A DNA stretch of 64,000 bases from Phymatolithon calcareum (taxonomy: Eukaryota; Rhodophyta; Florideophyceae; Hapalidiales): NCBI GenBank assembly GCA_977006965.1, contig OZ345380.1:992001-1056000 (forward strand), in the 5' to 3' direction. Shown here one piece after another: positions 20,387-31,262 of this stretch; position 1 is the first letter of the stretch; each line of letters opens with the position of its first letter. The notes under the pieces were generated by a model that searched no databases, had not been told where the DNA came from, and saw nothing but the letters and a program-made list of their open reading frames with translations. The translations under genes were made by a program, and so were the position numbers.

Positions 20387-20704
20387 AATCTGGCATTCGT
20401 TGCACCAATGGTCTACATGTGTTGCTTCTAAATCTGGCACCCAATTCAGCCAAGATGTACAGTACGAGTGTTCAGTGCATACACTGTCCGCTGCAGAGAG
20501 AACCCGTCGTCACTGCAACAAGGTACAGTGATAACGGCGAACACAGACGCATACCTCTTCGGACAGTTTTTTATACAGCCCCTCAATGTTCTCGAATTTG
20601 AGTACTTCGAGCGGTTCTCAATGCATATTTCCTCTACCGTTTTGGTGCCAACTCTACCTATAATCTGGCGTCTTGATAAAGTCCGTCCACTACTGCTTAG
20701 GAGT

Positions 20705-20778
20705 GGGGGATATGTAAGGATTTGTTTAAAATCTCCTAACGCCTCACCTAGGAGCCACAGGGCTAGCTTTTTGAACGG
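20705..20778 (+). repeat. Dispersed repeat, copy 2 (pair at 3067-3139)
   Basis: Similar to 3067-3139 through the GGGGATAT and GCCTCACCTxGGAG blocks. It is a probable remnant of the same mobile element. Confidence 0.45.
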
Positions 20779-20994
20779 CTATTAATGTAGTCTAGTAGAT
20801 GATCCACGGTCTCCTTGGTTCCCACGAAGCAGGCCTTGCATATCGGGTCGAATTCAACCGAGACATCTTGAAAAGCTGATACCAGCGACCAGCATTGTGC
20901 AGCAAGCTGATTCGGTGTTTTCGGCCCGCCTGCGGCTTAAATTGAGCTCTGGGGGTAAAATTTTATACTCCTAAGCTTTGTCGAATGGTACGGT

Positions 20995-21140
20995 TTTGAT
21001 GATGGACCGCGCAGCTTCTCGTGTTAAGGGTTTATTTTGATGCGTCACCCGACTTGACTCCATAATGCCTCATCGAGCAAGGTCGTCCACTTTTTCGTTT
21101 CCAGGAAACCCATAGTGGCTTGGGATCCAAATTGGTTCGA
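20995..21140 (-). mobile_element. LINE RNase H-domain fragment, copy 1
   Basis: Read on the minus strand this gives WIPSHYGFPGNEKVDDLA followed by a stop. This is the conserved end of the RNase H domain in many non-LTR retrotransposons (W-x-P-S-H...G-N-E-x-x-D-x-L-A). The surrounding frame is broken. A second copy lies at 21925-22070. Confidence 0.7.
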
Positions 21141-21244
21141 TAATGATATTCAAATTCGAACAATATTCTGATTTGGGTTCCATTTTGTCCGCGTGGCGTT
21201 CTATGACGCCTCGTGGTCCAGCCGCACTACAAGGAAGCGGAACC

Positions 21245-21490
21245 CGTGCGACCTTCCGTCTATTCGAAATAAGCGATTGAAATATTGCTTGGGTGTAACT
21301 TGAATGTTATCTTGTACGTTGTTCTCCTTCAATTCGGCGCCTGAAAATCTTGCCGTCAAGTTCAATGTCACTGCACAATTGCCCAGCTCTTTTAAGAAAC
21401 CTTTCGGCATCGCAATCTTCAAGATTTTGGAGTGTCTTCGACCTTTCCAGATTATGCCGTGAGCGCAATAACTGTGGCTGTGCAGATCAT
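21245..21490 (-). repeat. Direct repeat B, copy 1 (LINE-derived)
   Basis: About 250 bp repeated in the same orientation at 21672-21925, with matching blocks such as TTCGAAATAAGCGATTGAAA / TTTGAAATAAGCGGTTGAAA and AATTGCCCAGCTCTTT. The minus-strand frame reads ...GFLKELGNCAVTLN..., open here but interrupted in the other copy. Confidence 0.7.
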
Positions 21491-21671
21491 GTACTTTCAG
21501 TACCTGCGGAGTGTTGCAGAACCTTTTCAAGTTCACAGGGGCCCATTCATTGCGGTGTCTCTCCTCAACATGCTGAATGTACGTACCAGGGCAGTTGGGT
21601 AGGAAGAATATGACGCCCACTGAGACCGTCGTTTTTGGCCTTTCCTGACGACTCCCGAAAGGGGCAAGAAT

Positions 21672-22070
21672 TTCCGTCTGTTTGAAATAAGCGGTTGAAA
21701 GATTGCTCGAGTTTTTCCATTAGCTGTGAGTAACTTGAATGTTATTTCGTACCTTGGTTCTCCTTCAATTTGGCGCCTGAAAATCCTGCCATCAAGTTCA
21801 CTGTCACAACAAATTGCCCAGCTCTTTCAGGAACCTTTCGGCGTCGCAATCTTCAATAATTTGAAGCGTCTCCGACCTTTTCAAATTATGCCGCGAGCCA
21901 ATGACTGTGGCTGCGCAGATCGTGCGGTGATGGACCGCGCAGCTTCTAGGGTTAACAGTATACTTTCATGCGTCACCAGACTTCACTCCGTAGTGCCTCG
22001 TCGAGCAAAGTCGTCCACTTTTTCATTCTCAGAGACCGCACAGTGGCTTGGGATCTGTATTGCTTCGCTG
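21672..22070 (-). mobile_element. LINE fragment, repeat B copy 2 plus RNase H copy 2
   Basis: Contains the second copy of repeat B (21672-21925), followed directly by the second RNase H end fragment (21925-22070), which reads IQIPSHCAVSENEKVDDFA on the minus strand. The order B then A here, and A then B upstream, implies tandem copies of one element now reduced to pieces. Confidence 0.65.
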
Positions 22071-23313
22071 GTCTTGCACGTCTTGGTTGATGGTGCATCC
22101 AGATCCTCACTATATCAACCGTATTTTCCCTCAGAAGCGTATTCTTTGTTTACAAAGCTACAGACGAACTGTCGTTGCCATCGAGGGAAGATTTTTTTGG
22201 TTGATGTCCGTGAGTACTAAAAAATGAATGGTGTCCTACAAAAGCCCTTGGAGAGTTGGGGGTAACTTGTTGCAAGTGACTTGTATCCGAGCCCATGACA
22301 GTATCCCAGATGAAAAAATCTTTCTTTGGATGGTGCGCTCTTCGAAAGAGAAAACCCAGCCAGGTGGGTGTGAACGGTATTACCCGTAGCACAGTGTGTC
22401 TATGAGAAGGTTTGGGTTCTGAGGCCACTGGTTCGTGTTCAGAAACGGACGTATTCGCCTTCAGCGGACGGCAATCGACATGCACGAGATTGAAAGGAGA
22501 AACCGTTCTTATTTCATCTACTTCCCCGCTGGGTCTTGCCTGTAATGGGCAAAGTAGGTCATCTACTACTTCACGGTTTCTCTGATCCTGCCATAGATTT
22601 CAATCAGTTTTAGGCAAGCTCCCTTCCAAGAATCTGCTCGGATACTAGTCTTTGGCTGCAACTTCTTGTCGCAATCCTCACCGGCCTTCGAGCACTCTTT
22701 TTCTGAACATTGGGCATATGTAATCTCACACTTGACTGGGGACTCCTGGAGCACTACTCGGAAAAGGCTCCTCTAGACAAACGTTATGTCTAAATGATCC
22801 ATTGTCGGCAGATCCAGAATCCGGTTCCTCTTTTCTTAAATAGCCTAACCCTGGAAAGAGCGCGAAAAGTTTATCATTCAAGCCCCTTTTCATTGTCTAG
22901 AATTCGAAGCACTTCAATATGTTTCTTTCGACATTGGTTCACCGTCTCAGTGCTTTTTCGACCGATAAATGAAAGTCCACCAGTATCGCGGTTTACACAG
23001 CGTATCCTATTGTAGTCAATAGTCTCCTTTGCCCGGGATGCGCAATGTACTAGTTTATATGGAAGATCAGTAATGACAGCTAAGATACCAAGGGAGTTTG
23101 CATGAAAGCCATACTATATCGTTAACCACAACCTTAGTTGTTTAAAATTTGTGTGTAAAAACACCTTTTAAGTAATCCGCGGTTTACAAAGCTGGAGTGT
23201 TCACCGTCTCTTCCCGTTCGTCACGTACTGGGCATAAAAATGGCAGACGGCAGAAGGGAAATATACGCCTCGCCGCAGAAGTGCTTCGCGAATTTTTGCA
23301 AAAACCCAAATGC

Positions 23314-24957
23314 TCACCGTCTCGGTTGGTCGGTGTTAGACGGAGCAGCAAACTTTTCATGTCCAACCTTTTTCACGTGTTTCATAAGTTTTGTCCTTGA
23401 AGGAAACGCAGCACTGCAAACATTACAAACCAGCGAATCCGCAGCGGCAGCATTACTGCCCGCCTGCTCTTCCGCACGGCGCCTTTCCCGTTCACGTCGC
23501 TTCTGCTTCTTCGAAAGCGGTGCCTTTTTCTGCTCTTGTTCGTCACCGTCCATCCCGACGCCCGAAGCCCCCGCCTCGGGCCCGGATGCAGAGTCCGGTG
23601 TCGATAGCGATGCTGGGGGTTCTCCAGCCTCAGCAGCTTCTTGGTCTTCCTCCAAATATGCTTCTCCGAACAGCTGCTGTTGTGCCTTCTTAGCATTTTT
23701 CTTTTTCTTCTTCTTACTTGATGCTGGAATCGTTCCTCTGTTACCCTCGTCGGTGACTACGTCGTCCTGCGGAAGAGTCTGAGTCCCATTTCCAACAATA
23801 TCGGGTACGGGCATATCCTCGCTATCGCGACAGTCGAAGAACAGAGCGTCCTCTTCTTCAATTTGCTTTCGTAGTGCTGCGGCCGCAGCAATGTGTTTTT
23901 TCGAAGTTTTATGATTCCGCGCCTGCGCCGGTGTCTTGAACTTTTTCTTGCACGCTACACAATACAGATCCTCTTCCTCCTCACGATCTTCCTCTTCTTC
24001 ATTTGATTCGTCGTCCCCCGCCAAGTCCTCATTCTCATCCGCCTCATCTCCGTCAGCGTTCGAAGCCCGTTCCGCACGTTTTCGATTTTTTCTGCGTTCA
24101 ATCTTGTCATCCAGCTCAATATTTCTCAAAATCTCATCTAGGGCAACAGCGTCCTCCTCCATGGCATCCTCACGCGCAATCCTCGCCTCCTTCGCGCGCC
24201 TCCTTTTCTCTTCCGCGTCCTTCACGTCCCTCAACCTTCTCTCCTCCTCCTTCTCTGCGCGAATCTCCTCCTCTTTAGCCTTCCGTGCCTTCACGCGCGG
24301 ATCTCTCTTCTTCACAAAAGTGACAAGTTCTCTTACCGCGGCATTGAAGTCCTTCTTCACCTTTCCCCGATTCCGCTTATTCTCCTTCTCCATCGCGCGT
24401 CTTTCTTCTCTGTTGCTTGCCTCCGCAAGGTTCCACTTATCCGCAAAGGCAAAACTCTTGACAGAATTGAATCCCTCCCAATGCCCATAAAACGCTCGCA
24501 CCTCGTCCCATTCTGCATCCGCCTCTCCGAACCCTGGCGCGGCAGCCATACGCGCATCGCGTCCAGCCGCTAGTACCTCTTCCTTCGAAAGCTCAGAGAA
24601 CAGCGCCGCATACACAGCGTAGAACGATCGTGGACCGTCTGAAAAGCCGTCATAGGCGGCGGAGGAAAAGTGGGCAAAGAGGTCGACGCCAGTAGCATCT
24701 GTGGCCTCGCCTGCACCATCCCCGCCACGTAAGATTTGCGCTCGATGGGCGTCGTACCAAGCACGCTCGTGCGGGTCGGAAAGAACGTCGTATGCCTCCT
24801 GCACAAGCTTGAAATGCTCCGCGGCGTCGTCCGCGCGGTCGCGGTTCTTGTCCGGGTGATGTGCGAGCGCGGCGGCACGGTACGCCTTCTTCAGGTCTGC
24901 GTCATTGGCGTCTTGTGCGACGGAGAGAATCTCGTAGAGGCACTTTTTCGCCGCCAT
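23314..24957 (-). CDS. DNAJC21: DnaJ homologue DNAJC21/Jjj1-type
   Basis: From ATG 24957 this is a 547-residue J-protein. The J domain occupies residues 1-70 and carries HPD (ALAHHPDKNRDRADDA). Next is the DNAJC21 region beginning RSFYAVYAALFSELSKEE and AEWDEVRAFYGHWEGFNSVKSFAFADKWNL. A long charged Arg/Glu/Lys coiled coil follows. Two C2H2 fingers of the dsRNA/ribosome type complete it (YCVACKKKFKTPAQARNHKTSKKH and, at the C-terminus, VCNVCSAAFPSRTKLMKHVKKVGH). Yeast Jjj1 recruits Hsp70 to release Arx1 from exported pre-60S ribosomes in the cytosol, and domain order here is the same. The frame extends to 25149 without family similarity. It is divergent from the plastid oxidoreductase gene. 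Confidence 0.93.
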   Translation of the reverse strand: MAAKKCLYEILSVAQDANDADLKKAYRAAALAHHPDKNRDRADDAAEHFKLVQEAYDVLSDPHERAWYDAHRAQILRGGDGAGEATDATGVDLFAHFSSAAYDGFSDGPRSFYAVYAALFSELSKEEVLAAGRDARMAAAPGFGEADAEWDEVRAFYGHWEGFNSVKSFAFADKWNLAEASNREERRAMEKENKRNRGKVKKDFNAAVRELVTFVKKRDPRVKARKAKEEEIRAEKEEERRLRDVKDAEEKRRRAKEARIAREDAMEEDAVALDEILRNIELDDKIERRKNRKRAERASNADGDEADENEDLAGDDESNEEEEDREEEEDLYCVACKKKFKTPAQARNHKTSKKHIAAAAALRKQIEEEDALFFDCRDSEDMPVPDIVGNGTQTLPQDDVVTDEGNRGTIPASSKKKKKKNAKKAQQQLFGEAYLEEDQEAAEAGEPPASLSTPDSASGPEAGASGVGMDGDEQEQKKAPLSKKQKRRERERRRAEEQAGSNAAAADSLVCNVCSAAFPSRTKLMKHVKKVGHEKFAAPSNTDQPRR

Positions 24958-25263
24958 TACGGCTCCCGCGGCACGAGGATGCGGTCCTGCCTCAGCCCGG
25001 TGAATGTGTCCAGGACGACGGTCGACAATGAATAATGTCGACTGGTTCTTTGCTGGACGAAGCTCACTGGGCAAAATAATTTTATGATTATGGATAATTT
25101 TTTGAAGGGGCCAGCGCAGCCAATCGCTACTGCACGCTGGCATTCGCACAGCTCTCGTCGGGGATGGAAAACCTCCCCAACCTCCGGCCAGATCCGACGT
25201 AACTGCCAGACGCTGTATTGCTCCGAACGAGCTCGAGGGAACATGCGGCGGGCGCGAAGAAGT
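24958..25263. promoter_or_regulatory. Divergent promoter region DNAJC21 / FNR-like
   Basis: About 300 bp between two divergent starts. A small dyad GTCGACA...TGTCGAC lies at 25020-25041, followed by an AT-rich patch (25076-25101). Coding frames overlap it from both sides but without family support. Confidence 0.5.
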
Positions 25264-26184
25264 ATGGCATTTGTAGGCGCGGCAGCGCTCGTGCGAAGCC
25301 CGTTTGTCGGCTCATCCAATCTGTGCAGGACGCGCGGACACTCTCGTATCGCAAGCGCGGCGTCTGCACGCCGCTCAGTGCTTTGCGCAAGCGCGGCGAC
25401 TTCTCGCGGGCGCACGCAGCAGGAGACGGAATGGAATCGTGTGCGCGTGGTGGAGAATTCGGTGATGTGCGAGGCTCATCGTTACGTTGTGATTAACGTT
25501 GGTGTCACAGACGCTGTCGGCTCGCTGGTCGATGCGTACCGGTATCCAGGAATGTACGTTCAGATGCGGCGCGATGCGGAATGTAAGCCTGCATTTCTCG
25601 CAATTTCATGTGCACCGAACATAGCCGGTTATTTCGAGTTTGTGATCAAAGACAACGATACCACGAGCTGGGTCCAAGACCTGACCGCAGGGGACGATGT
25701 CGACATGTCGCCGGTAATGGGACGGGGATTTCCTATCAGCCCCGCGCTCGACCTTCTAGGTTACCCACCCATTCCAGAGGATGAGGTGCCCCAAGATATC
25801 CTGCTGTTCGCAACGGGAAGTGGAATTGCGCCTATAAGGGCATGCGTTGAGTCTTTGTTGAATGGGTTGAACATTTGCAAGCGACGAAGCGTGAAATTGT
25901 ATTATGGCGCGAGATATCCGGATCGAATGCCGTATATGGACCGTTTTGAACTTTGGCGACAGGATGGGGTTGAGGTTATCCCAGTTATGTCAAGACCGAA
26001 CGATGCGAAGGAGAAGTGGGAGGGGAGAACGGGGTATATTCAGGATGTGTTGAAGGCTGATGGTATCGCTTATCCGAAGCAGACTGGCGCGCTCTTGTGT
26101 GGCGTAAAAGGTATGACCGAGGATGTGCGGAAGATTTTGGTGGACGCTGGCGTCCAAGAGAGCAGGATCTTGCTCAACTTTTAG
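25264..26184 (+). CDS. Plastid FNR-like FAD/NAD(P) oxidoreductase
   Basis: About 306 residues from the ATG at 25264. The product starts MAFVGAAALVRS and continues with a Ser/Arg/Ala-rich presequence to about residue 45, typical of plastid import. The rest resembles the plant FAD/NAD(P)-binding oxidoreductase family related to ferredoxin-NADP reductase. A flavin-binding barrel has PGMYVQMR (FAD-stacking region), and GRGFPI follows. The nucleotide domain has LFATGSGIAPIRACVES (the GxGxAP pyridine-nucleotide motif), YYGARYPDRMPYMDRF, and a CGVKGM motif near the end. It probably transfers electrons between NAD(P)H and an unknown plastid partner. The classic RxY(T/S) pair of true FNR is not obvious. 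ATG 25243 is seven codons earlier and also possible. Confidence 0.8.
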   Translation: MAFVGAAALVRSPFVGSSNLCRTRGHSRIASAASARRSVLCASAATSRGRTQQETEWNRVRVVENSVMCEAHRYVVINVGVTDAVGSLVDAYRYPGMYVQMRRDAECKPAFLAISCAPNIAGYFEFVIKDNDTTSWVQDLTAGDDVDMSPVMGRGFPISPALDLLGYPPIPEDEVPQDILLFATGSGIAPIRACVESLLNGLNICKRRSVKLYYGARYPDRMPYMDRFELWRQDGVEVIPVMSRPNDAKEKWEGRTGYIQDVLKADGIAYPKQTGALLCGVKGMTEDVRKILVDAGVQESRILLNF

Positions 26185-27614
26185 TAAAAGTTTTTTTCAT
26201 ACGAGTTAGCCTTAACCCTTGGTACGTTCTCTCCAGGGTGTGCGTCGAGCATAGAGAAGAAAGCAAATTGCGTAAATGGAGGTACAATGAATTGCAATCC
26301 AATTAGGACACGTAGTCATTGTCCCTCCGCTCTTGCTTCTGTTCGATTATCTCCGGGATTCTCTAGACAAACGTGAATCTCTTTTCCGGGGAGGTCATTA
26401 TCAGGTGGGCGATGCACTACCGAAAACAGCACCACGTCACTCAACAAAAACTTCCTACATTCCGGCAGCCACATGTCTAGCCATGGGGCTCCAGTATTTT
26501 AGAACAATAGCTCTCGTGATCAAACGGATGTATAGGGTGTCCTAGACATTCCGTTTCGTCGAATCACCAAAAAGAGGAATTCACAATGACTCGCTTCTCA
26601 CTGCAGCTTCACATGCACGACCCTGAACGTATCGTCAAGCTGGATTCTCACATGTGCCGCATGCCGAACTTTAACACACAATAAAAGCATCAAATCTACG
26701 ATCGCGCATTTGATTTTGGATGCATCGACTCCTTGCGTTCGTAAAAACTCTGCTGAGACAACCCGGGACACCAACTTTCAGTTCTAGAGACTGTGTGGCG
26801 CGGGATGGAAACCAGCTTGCGCATGATTTCATCCTGCGGGCATGTGCGAGTGCACGTTGAGCAAACGCTAAAACACTGGGCGATTCAAGAAGCATGCACA
26901 TGTAATGCGGCTCAGAAGAAAAGCCAGAAGATGCCGATACCCTGCGAGAAAAGAATGATTCTGCTCGGCAATGGGCATGTTCGTTACATGAGGATCAACG
27001 CTGTGGAACTGGGAAACATTTGAATTCTCCTCGCCCTTTGGTGTTTCCGAGCCACAGGTGTACGGGCATGGGATACCATTTGTTCAGATCCGCAGATCAC
27101 ACGAAAATCGATTGCACTGATGATGAAACCCCCGCCGGTGTCCCCAGGTTGCAAAAGGACGCGGAAGGCGCGTAATCACGTCATCGTCTTGCTGCTGTAT
27201 ACTGGCTGACGCGCCATTACGAAAGGATGGCGCGTACTTGTCTGTCACAAAGAATGAAAATGTTTTAACTCTTTGTATTTAATTCCCTTTTTCGTTGTAC
27301 ACTCTAATTTCGGTTATTTTTGAGCTCCCTGTCGCAATTAAAAAATGTTGCCCGCGGGTCCGCATAGAGCGATTCTGAGCTTAAATCAACCATTACAGTG
27401 TATTAGCTGAAACTTTTCTCGAAAAGCTGATATTTTCCGTTACATTACACCAGATGTTGACCAGCGCGGCCAGCAGCCCAAGCCAGTCCATTTCACTATC
27501 TTTCCGCCCCCATTTGAACAGTGTTCATCATTCTCGTCGTCATCCCCCCATAGCCACCATCATCGCCCTTGCTATCCGATCACCGATCCCGAAAGCAGCA
27601 GAACCGATTCCAAA
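26185..27614. other. Intergenic region upstream of V-ATPase c
   Basis: No gene is supported in these 1.4 kb. A GC-rich hairpin lies at 27209-27235, and the last 160 nt are C/A-rich and G-poor, probably the 5' leader. Other frames are short and unrecognised. Confidence 0.5.
27209..27235. repeat. Hairpin, 9-bp arms
   Basis: ACGCGCCAT and its exact reverse complement flank a 9-nt loop, about 380 nt before the V-ATPase c start codon. Confidence 0.65.
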
Positions 27615-28091
27615 ATGTCTTGCCCACCCGCTGCCTCCTTCTTTGGCTTTGCCGGCGCCGCCTCAGCGCTAATTTTCTCCAATCTCGGAGCCGCCTATGG
27701 AACCGCCAAAGCCGGTGTCGGTGTCGCGTCCATGGGTGTCATGCGTCCCGAGCTTGTGATGCGTTCCATCATCCCAGTTGTTATGGCTGGTGTGCTTGGT
27801 ATCTACGGTCTCATTGTCGCCGTCATTCTCATCGGTGTCATCAGCGACAGGTCCTACCCCTATTTCATGGGATTCGCCCATCTCGCCTCTGGATTGTCAA
27901 ACGGTCTCTCTGGTCTCGCTGCAGGTATTTGCATTGGAATTGTCGGTGATGCTGGTGTTCGTGCCACCGCTCAGCAGCCTAAGCTTTTCGTCGTCATGAT
28001 CCTCATCCTCATTTTCGCAGAAGCCCTTGCGCTTTACGGTCTTATTGTCGCTCTTATCCTAGCGGGTAAGACGTCCAACTTGGGTTGCTAA
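27615..28091 (+). CDS. V-type ATPase 16-kDa proteolipid (subunit c)
   Basis: A 158-residue four-helix membrane protein that forms the proton-carrying c ring of the vacuolar ATPase Vo sector. Two homologous hairpins are visible: [28 protein letters not shown] with the next helix, and [30 protein letters not shown] followed by the fourth helix. The essential proton-binding glutamate is Glu136 in [20 protein letters not shown]. Length and sequence are standard for subunit c. The ATG context is CAAAATGTC, preceded by a C/A-rich leader. It is convergent with the kinase gene, with 597 nt between their stops. Confidence 0.98.
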   Translation: MSCPPAASFFGFAGAASALIFSNLGAAYGTAKAGVGVASMGVMRPELVMRSIIPVVMAGVLGIYGLIVAVILIGVISDRSYPYFMGFAHLASGLSNGLSGLAAGICIGIVGDAGVRATAQQPKLFVVMILILIFAEALALYGLIVALILAGKTSNLGC

Positions 28092-28688
28092 CTTTCCGCT
28101 CACATCTGCGCATTTTTGGTTGTCGGGTCCTTCGTTCGCCTCACGGACGCGGAGAATGTGCAACCACAAGACGCTCGGTGGATCCCTGTCGCAGAAGACG
28201 ATGTAGCCTTGATCATCCGTGACTTGTACTGCTGTCCATGGCAGTTCTTTCGTTTTGTGCGCATGCGTTTATCCGCTTTTTGTCGGGTCCTTAGAAACCG
28301 CTGTCATTTAGTCTGGAATCTTACTTGTTCTGTCTATGACTAGATTAAAAAACGTAAACTTCCCCACTTTCGGGTTTTCACAGTATTTGCCACCACCTTT
28401 ATTGTCCTTCAACAGCAATTGTTCAACGGTCTGTCGTCGCCAGTGCTTTCTGCGGTTAGAGTTGCAATGGCGGCTCGTTCTGGCTTATGTTCGCAGCGAT
28501 ATCGAGGTAGTTTACATTCGGCAGGTCTTTCAAGCCCTCCCTTACGACAGGAATACGACAATGTGTTGCAGAGATATAGTGTTTTTAGTTTATTATTCAA
28601 TTTCCATCTTTCACTGAATGCTGATGTCATTTCAAGGGATAAGCCAAGTCGAGTCGCGCTTCCAAAATAAATAATATACAAACAAGGC
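28092..28688. other. Convergent intergenic region
   Basis: This region holds the 3' ends of the V-ATPase c and kinase transcripts. I see no gene and no strong hairpin. AT-rich sequence near 28660-28680 may carry polyadenylation signals for the kinase or its neighbour. Confidence 0.45.
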
Positions 28689-30137
28689 TCAAACCGTGAT
28701 CGGTTCCAATCCGCGAACCGCTCTGAAGACATTTGCAATCTGCACTTGCGAGCAAGCCTTTTTGAGGAACGGGTGACGTAAAAGCTGCGGCACGCTGTAC
28801 CTCTGGCTCCTATCTCGCACAAGACATCCGTGCACAAAGTCTGCAAATTCCGCGCTCCACATATCCGGGCGCTTGAAGCCCTGTGCCGTAGCGCCAGACT
28901 TGATTGTCTCAAGCGCCTTTGCGCATTCCATTCCAAACAACGGCGGTACCCATTCTGCGCATTCGATGGCTAGGATGCCGATTGACCACACATCCGCACC
29001 ATAATCGTAATAGGAGCTTCGCACGGTTTCCGGGGCCATCCACCAGGCGGTTCCGACCATTGTATTGCGTTTCGGGGTTTCCTCGGTAAGAATAGCGGTG
29101 TACTCGAAATCGGCAAGCTTCACCTCTCCCGTGGAAGATACAAGCACGTTGTCGGACTTGATGTCACGGTGCATGCGGCCGCGGGAATGCATTGCCCAAA
29201 GACCCTGCAATGCCTCAAGTAGAACGTAAGCAATATGAGCCTCATCGAGAAGATATCCCTTGGTGCGCAGGAAGTCCAGCACATGTGTGAGGCAACCAAC
29301 GTCCATTGCCTCCATAACAATCCAAACCGAGCCGTTGAAGCTGTAGGCTTCATGACAGCGGATGATATTCGGATGACGGATTGCGTGCATCGTGCGAATC
29401 TCGTTCTCAAGAGCCTTGCCTTTCGCGCGCGTTGACGGCTGCACACGCTTGAGTGCCACGATGGTATCAGAATCCTCCTTCGAGTTTGCAAAGAAGACAC
29501 ATCCACTGGCACCCTTTCCAACGGGAATGAAGTTGATGTAATGATCGGAAGGATCAACGTCGACGTACATGGGCGGCAGTGAATGCGATTTCCCGTTATT
29601 TTCATCTTCTTTCGCTGAAGCTCCACGCGCCATGTCGGAGATGCGGCGACAGTGCTCGAGACCGCGGAGGTCGTTGCCCTCTTCGCGTGCATTGGCGGCG
29701 GCGATTTCAGCCGGTGATACGGCTCGACTGTAGCGATTAACGTTTTGGTTCGAAAAATCGTTCTCCTTCTCGCCATCAGATGCGATTGCCTGGTCGATGG
29801 CGACTGACATACGGATCGAAGGCTCAGCGCGACGAGAGAGACGACTGATGTACGCTGCAAAGGCGTCCTCCGCTTGACAGGCGGCATCGATGGGAGTGCC
29901 GATGGCAATGGCGCGGGGGCTACTGCCCCTGCCGAACGATTGCATATCGATATTATCGTCCGATACGGCGTCCGTGTCAATATCACTTGCTTTCATGTGC
30001 ACGTTATGCGCGACTGCCACGGGGAACGAAATCTCACGGGATGCCGGCTCGCGCATGCCGCGGCGGCGGGAGGTGGGGCTACCATCTTCACTGCGCTTCT
30101 TAGAGGCGAAAGACCAAAGGACCTTTCGGAGAGTCAT
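28689..30137 (-). CDS. STE20/PAK-like protein kinase with DFE in place of DFG
   Basis: A 482-residue Ser/Thr kinase. The first 195 residues are low-complexity and charged. The kinase domain spans about 200-460: GKGASGCVF (glycine loop), VALKRV (lysine), ENEIRTMHAIRHPNI (helix C), HRDIKSDNVL (catalytic loop, the K-S-D-N of STE20/PAK kinases), GTAWWMAPE (activation end) and WSIGILAIE. The magnesium motif reads DFE, from the codons GAT TTC GAG, instead of DFG. Helix C Glu, Lys, HRD Asp and DF Asp are all intact, so activity is plausible. No PBD/CRIB domain is evident, so membership of PAK proper is uncertain. The ATG at 30137 is first in frame. Confidence 0.85.
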   Translation of the reverse strand: MTLRKVLWSFASKKRSEDGSPTSRRRGMREPASREISFPVAVAHNVHMKASDIDTDAVSDDNIDMQSFGRGSSPRAIAIGTPIDAACQAEDAFAAYISRLSRRAEPSIRMSVAIDQAIASDGEKENDFSNQNVNRYSRAVSPAEIAAANAREEGNDLRGLEHCRRISDMARGASAKEDENNGKSHSLPPMYVDVDPSDHYINFIPVGKGASGCVFFANSKEDSDTIVALKRVQPSTRAKGKALENEIRTMHAIRHPNIIRCHEAYSFNGSVWIVMEAMDVGCLTHVLDFLRTKGYLLDEAHIAYVLLEALQGLWAMHSRGRMHRDIKSDNVLVSSTGEVKLADFEYTAILTEETPKRNTMVGTAWWMAPETVRSSYYDYGADVWSIGILAIECAEWVPPLFGMECAKALETIKSGATAQGFKRPDMWSAEFADFVHGCLVRDRSQRYSVPQLLRHPFLKKACSQVQIANVFRAVRGLEPITV

Positions 30138-31262
30138 TGCGGATGTGAGGAAGCTGTTGAGATTGCGATCGGTTGTGACTGAACCGACACAGCGAACGTT
30201 GCGGACGCTGTTCGGAGTGGGAAGGAAGCTATCGTCTGAAGTAAGATGCTCAGATGGTTGCGATTGCTGCAGAATGAGCCGAGGCTAACCGGAGGTGCAT
30301 TGTGCTTATATCAGGAGAGCAATGCCGTATAGGCGGATCAAGCGAAAGCAGCATTGGAATTTTACTGTTTGGGAGACGCTTGTCGAATGAGATCAGAATG
30401 GAAATCGATGCTCGATGCTGATGTGTCATGAGTTGGCCTGAGAGGAGCACAGCCCTCATTTCTCACCTTTTTATGAAAGCGTACTGAATGAAGAAAGCGT
30501 CATACAGTCTCTTCAGCAATGGAATACTATCATACCTGGTCCACATTTGGTGGACTGCCCCCTACATTGCACTCGGTGATTTGGAAAATTTTATCACGTG
30601 TGGAGCGTGGGCACGTAACAAATTACCTGAGGCGTTTTAAGACCCAGTAGCTCTCGAAGTGGTCCGAAGCGACCAGCGTTTCGACTTTTTCGGGCCATTC
30701 CATGTCATTTCCACAGTCTATGCGTGGACCTGCTGGCTACCGACGGGAAACAGCATTGCGCGGCAACCTGAATTGCGGTAAGTCCTTTTTGGAACGCCCA
30801 AGTGGTCTTCCAGGGAATAAATTCTTGGCATGGCGATTTAACCACTGCACCGTACGGAGCCAATAGCGGTGACAGACCAGGGGCCTGAAGATGTGTGTTT
30901 TGTAGAATGCGGGCTCCTGGTAAATCTGTTCAGCATTTGCATCCAATGCTGAACAGATCTACCTTCCACCCTCTGGTATAGTAAAACAGACTAACTCCCC
31001 CGCACAGAGTTGTAGACAGTTCTGAAAACCTTCTGGCAGTCCGCAAGAAACGCATGTGACGTCCAGACTGGCGACTGTACAACTCGCTGCTGCCGGAATG
31101 TTGATGTAGACCTTTTGCGAAAGCACAAGCCTTGTACAATAACATGATACTCCATATTCTGTCCTAAGACCAGTGGTGCGCAATTTCGAAGGCAACCAAG
31201 CAACACGGAAATTCAAAAATTTATAAATCCTTCCGTCCAGCCCTCATAAACATTCTGAACAT
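30138..31262. other. Intergenic region with hairpin
   Basis: No gene is supported. One near-perfect hairpin lies at 30919-30963. Remaining frames are short. Confidence 0.5.
30919..30963. repeat. Hairpin, 19-bp arms with one mismatch, 7-nt loop
   Basis: GGTAAATCTGTTCAGCATT pairs with 30945-30963 except for one A/C. It lies 300 nt beyond the mL54 stop codon and 780 nt upstream of the kinase start. Confidence 0.88.

Larger units (their letters stand above)
19939..23313. other. Gene-poor region with palindromes and LINE remnants
   Basis: It holds the spartin-gene promoter with palindromes at 20120-20173, 20298-20339 and 20337-20386, then a repeat copy at 20705-20778 and tandem fragments of a LINE-type RNase H region on the minus strand (20995-22070). 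From 22070 to 23313 I see only short frames, probably further transposon debris. Confidence 0.55.

Noticed and set aside
24958-25149. Extension of the DNAJC21 protein
   Set aside because: The J domain normally starts within a few residues of the N-terminus, and ATG 24957 gives exactly that. The extra residues overlap the divergent promoter.
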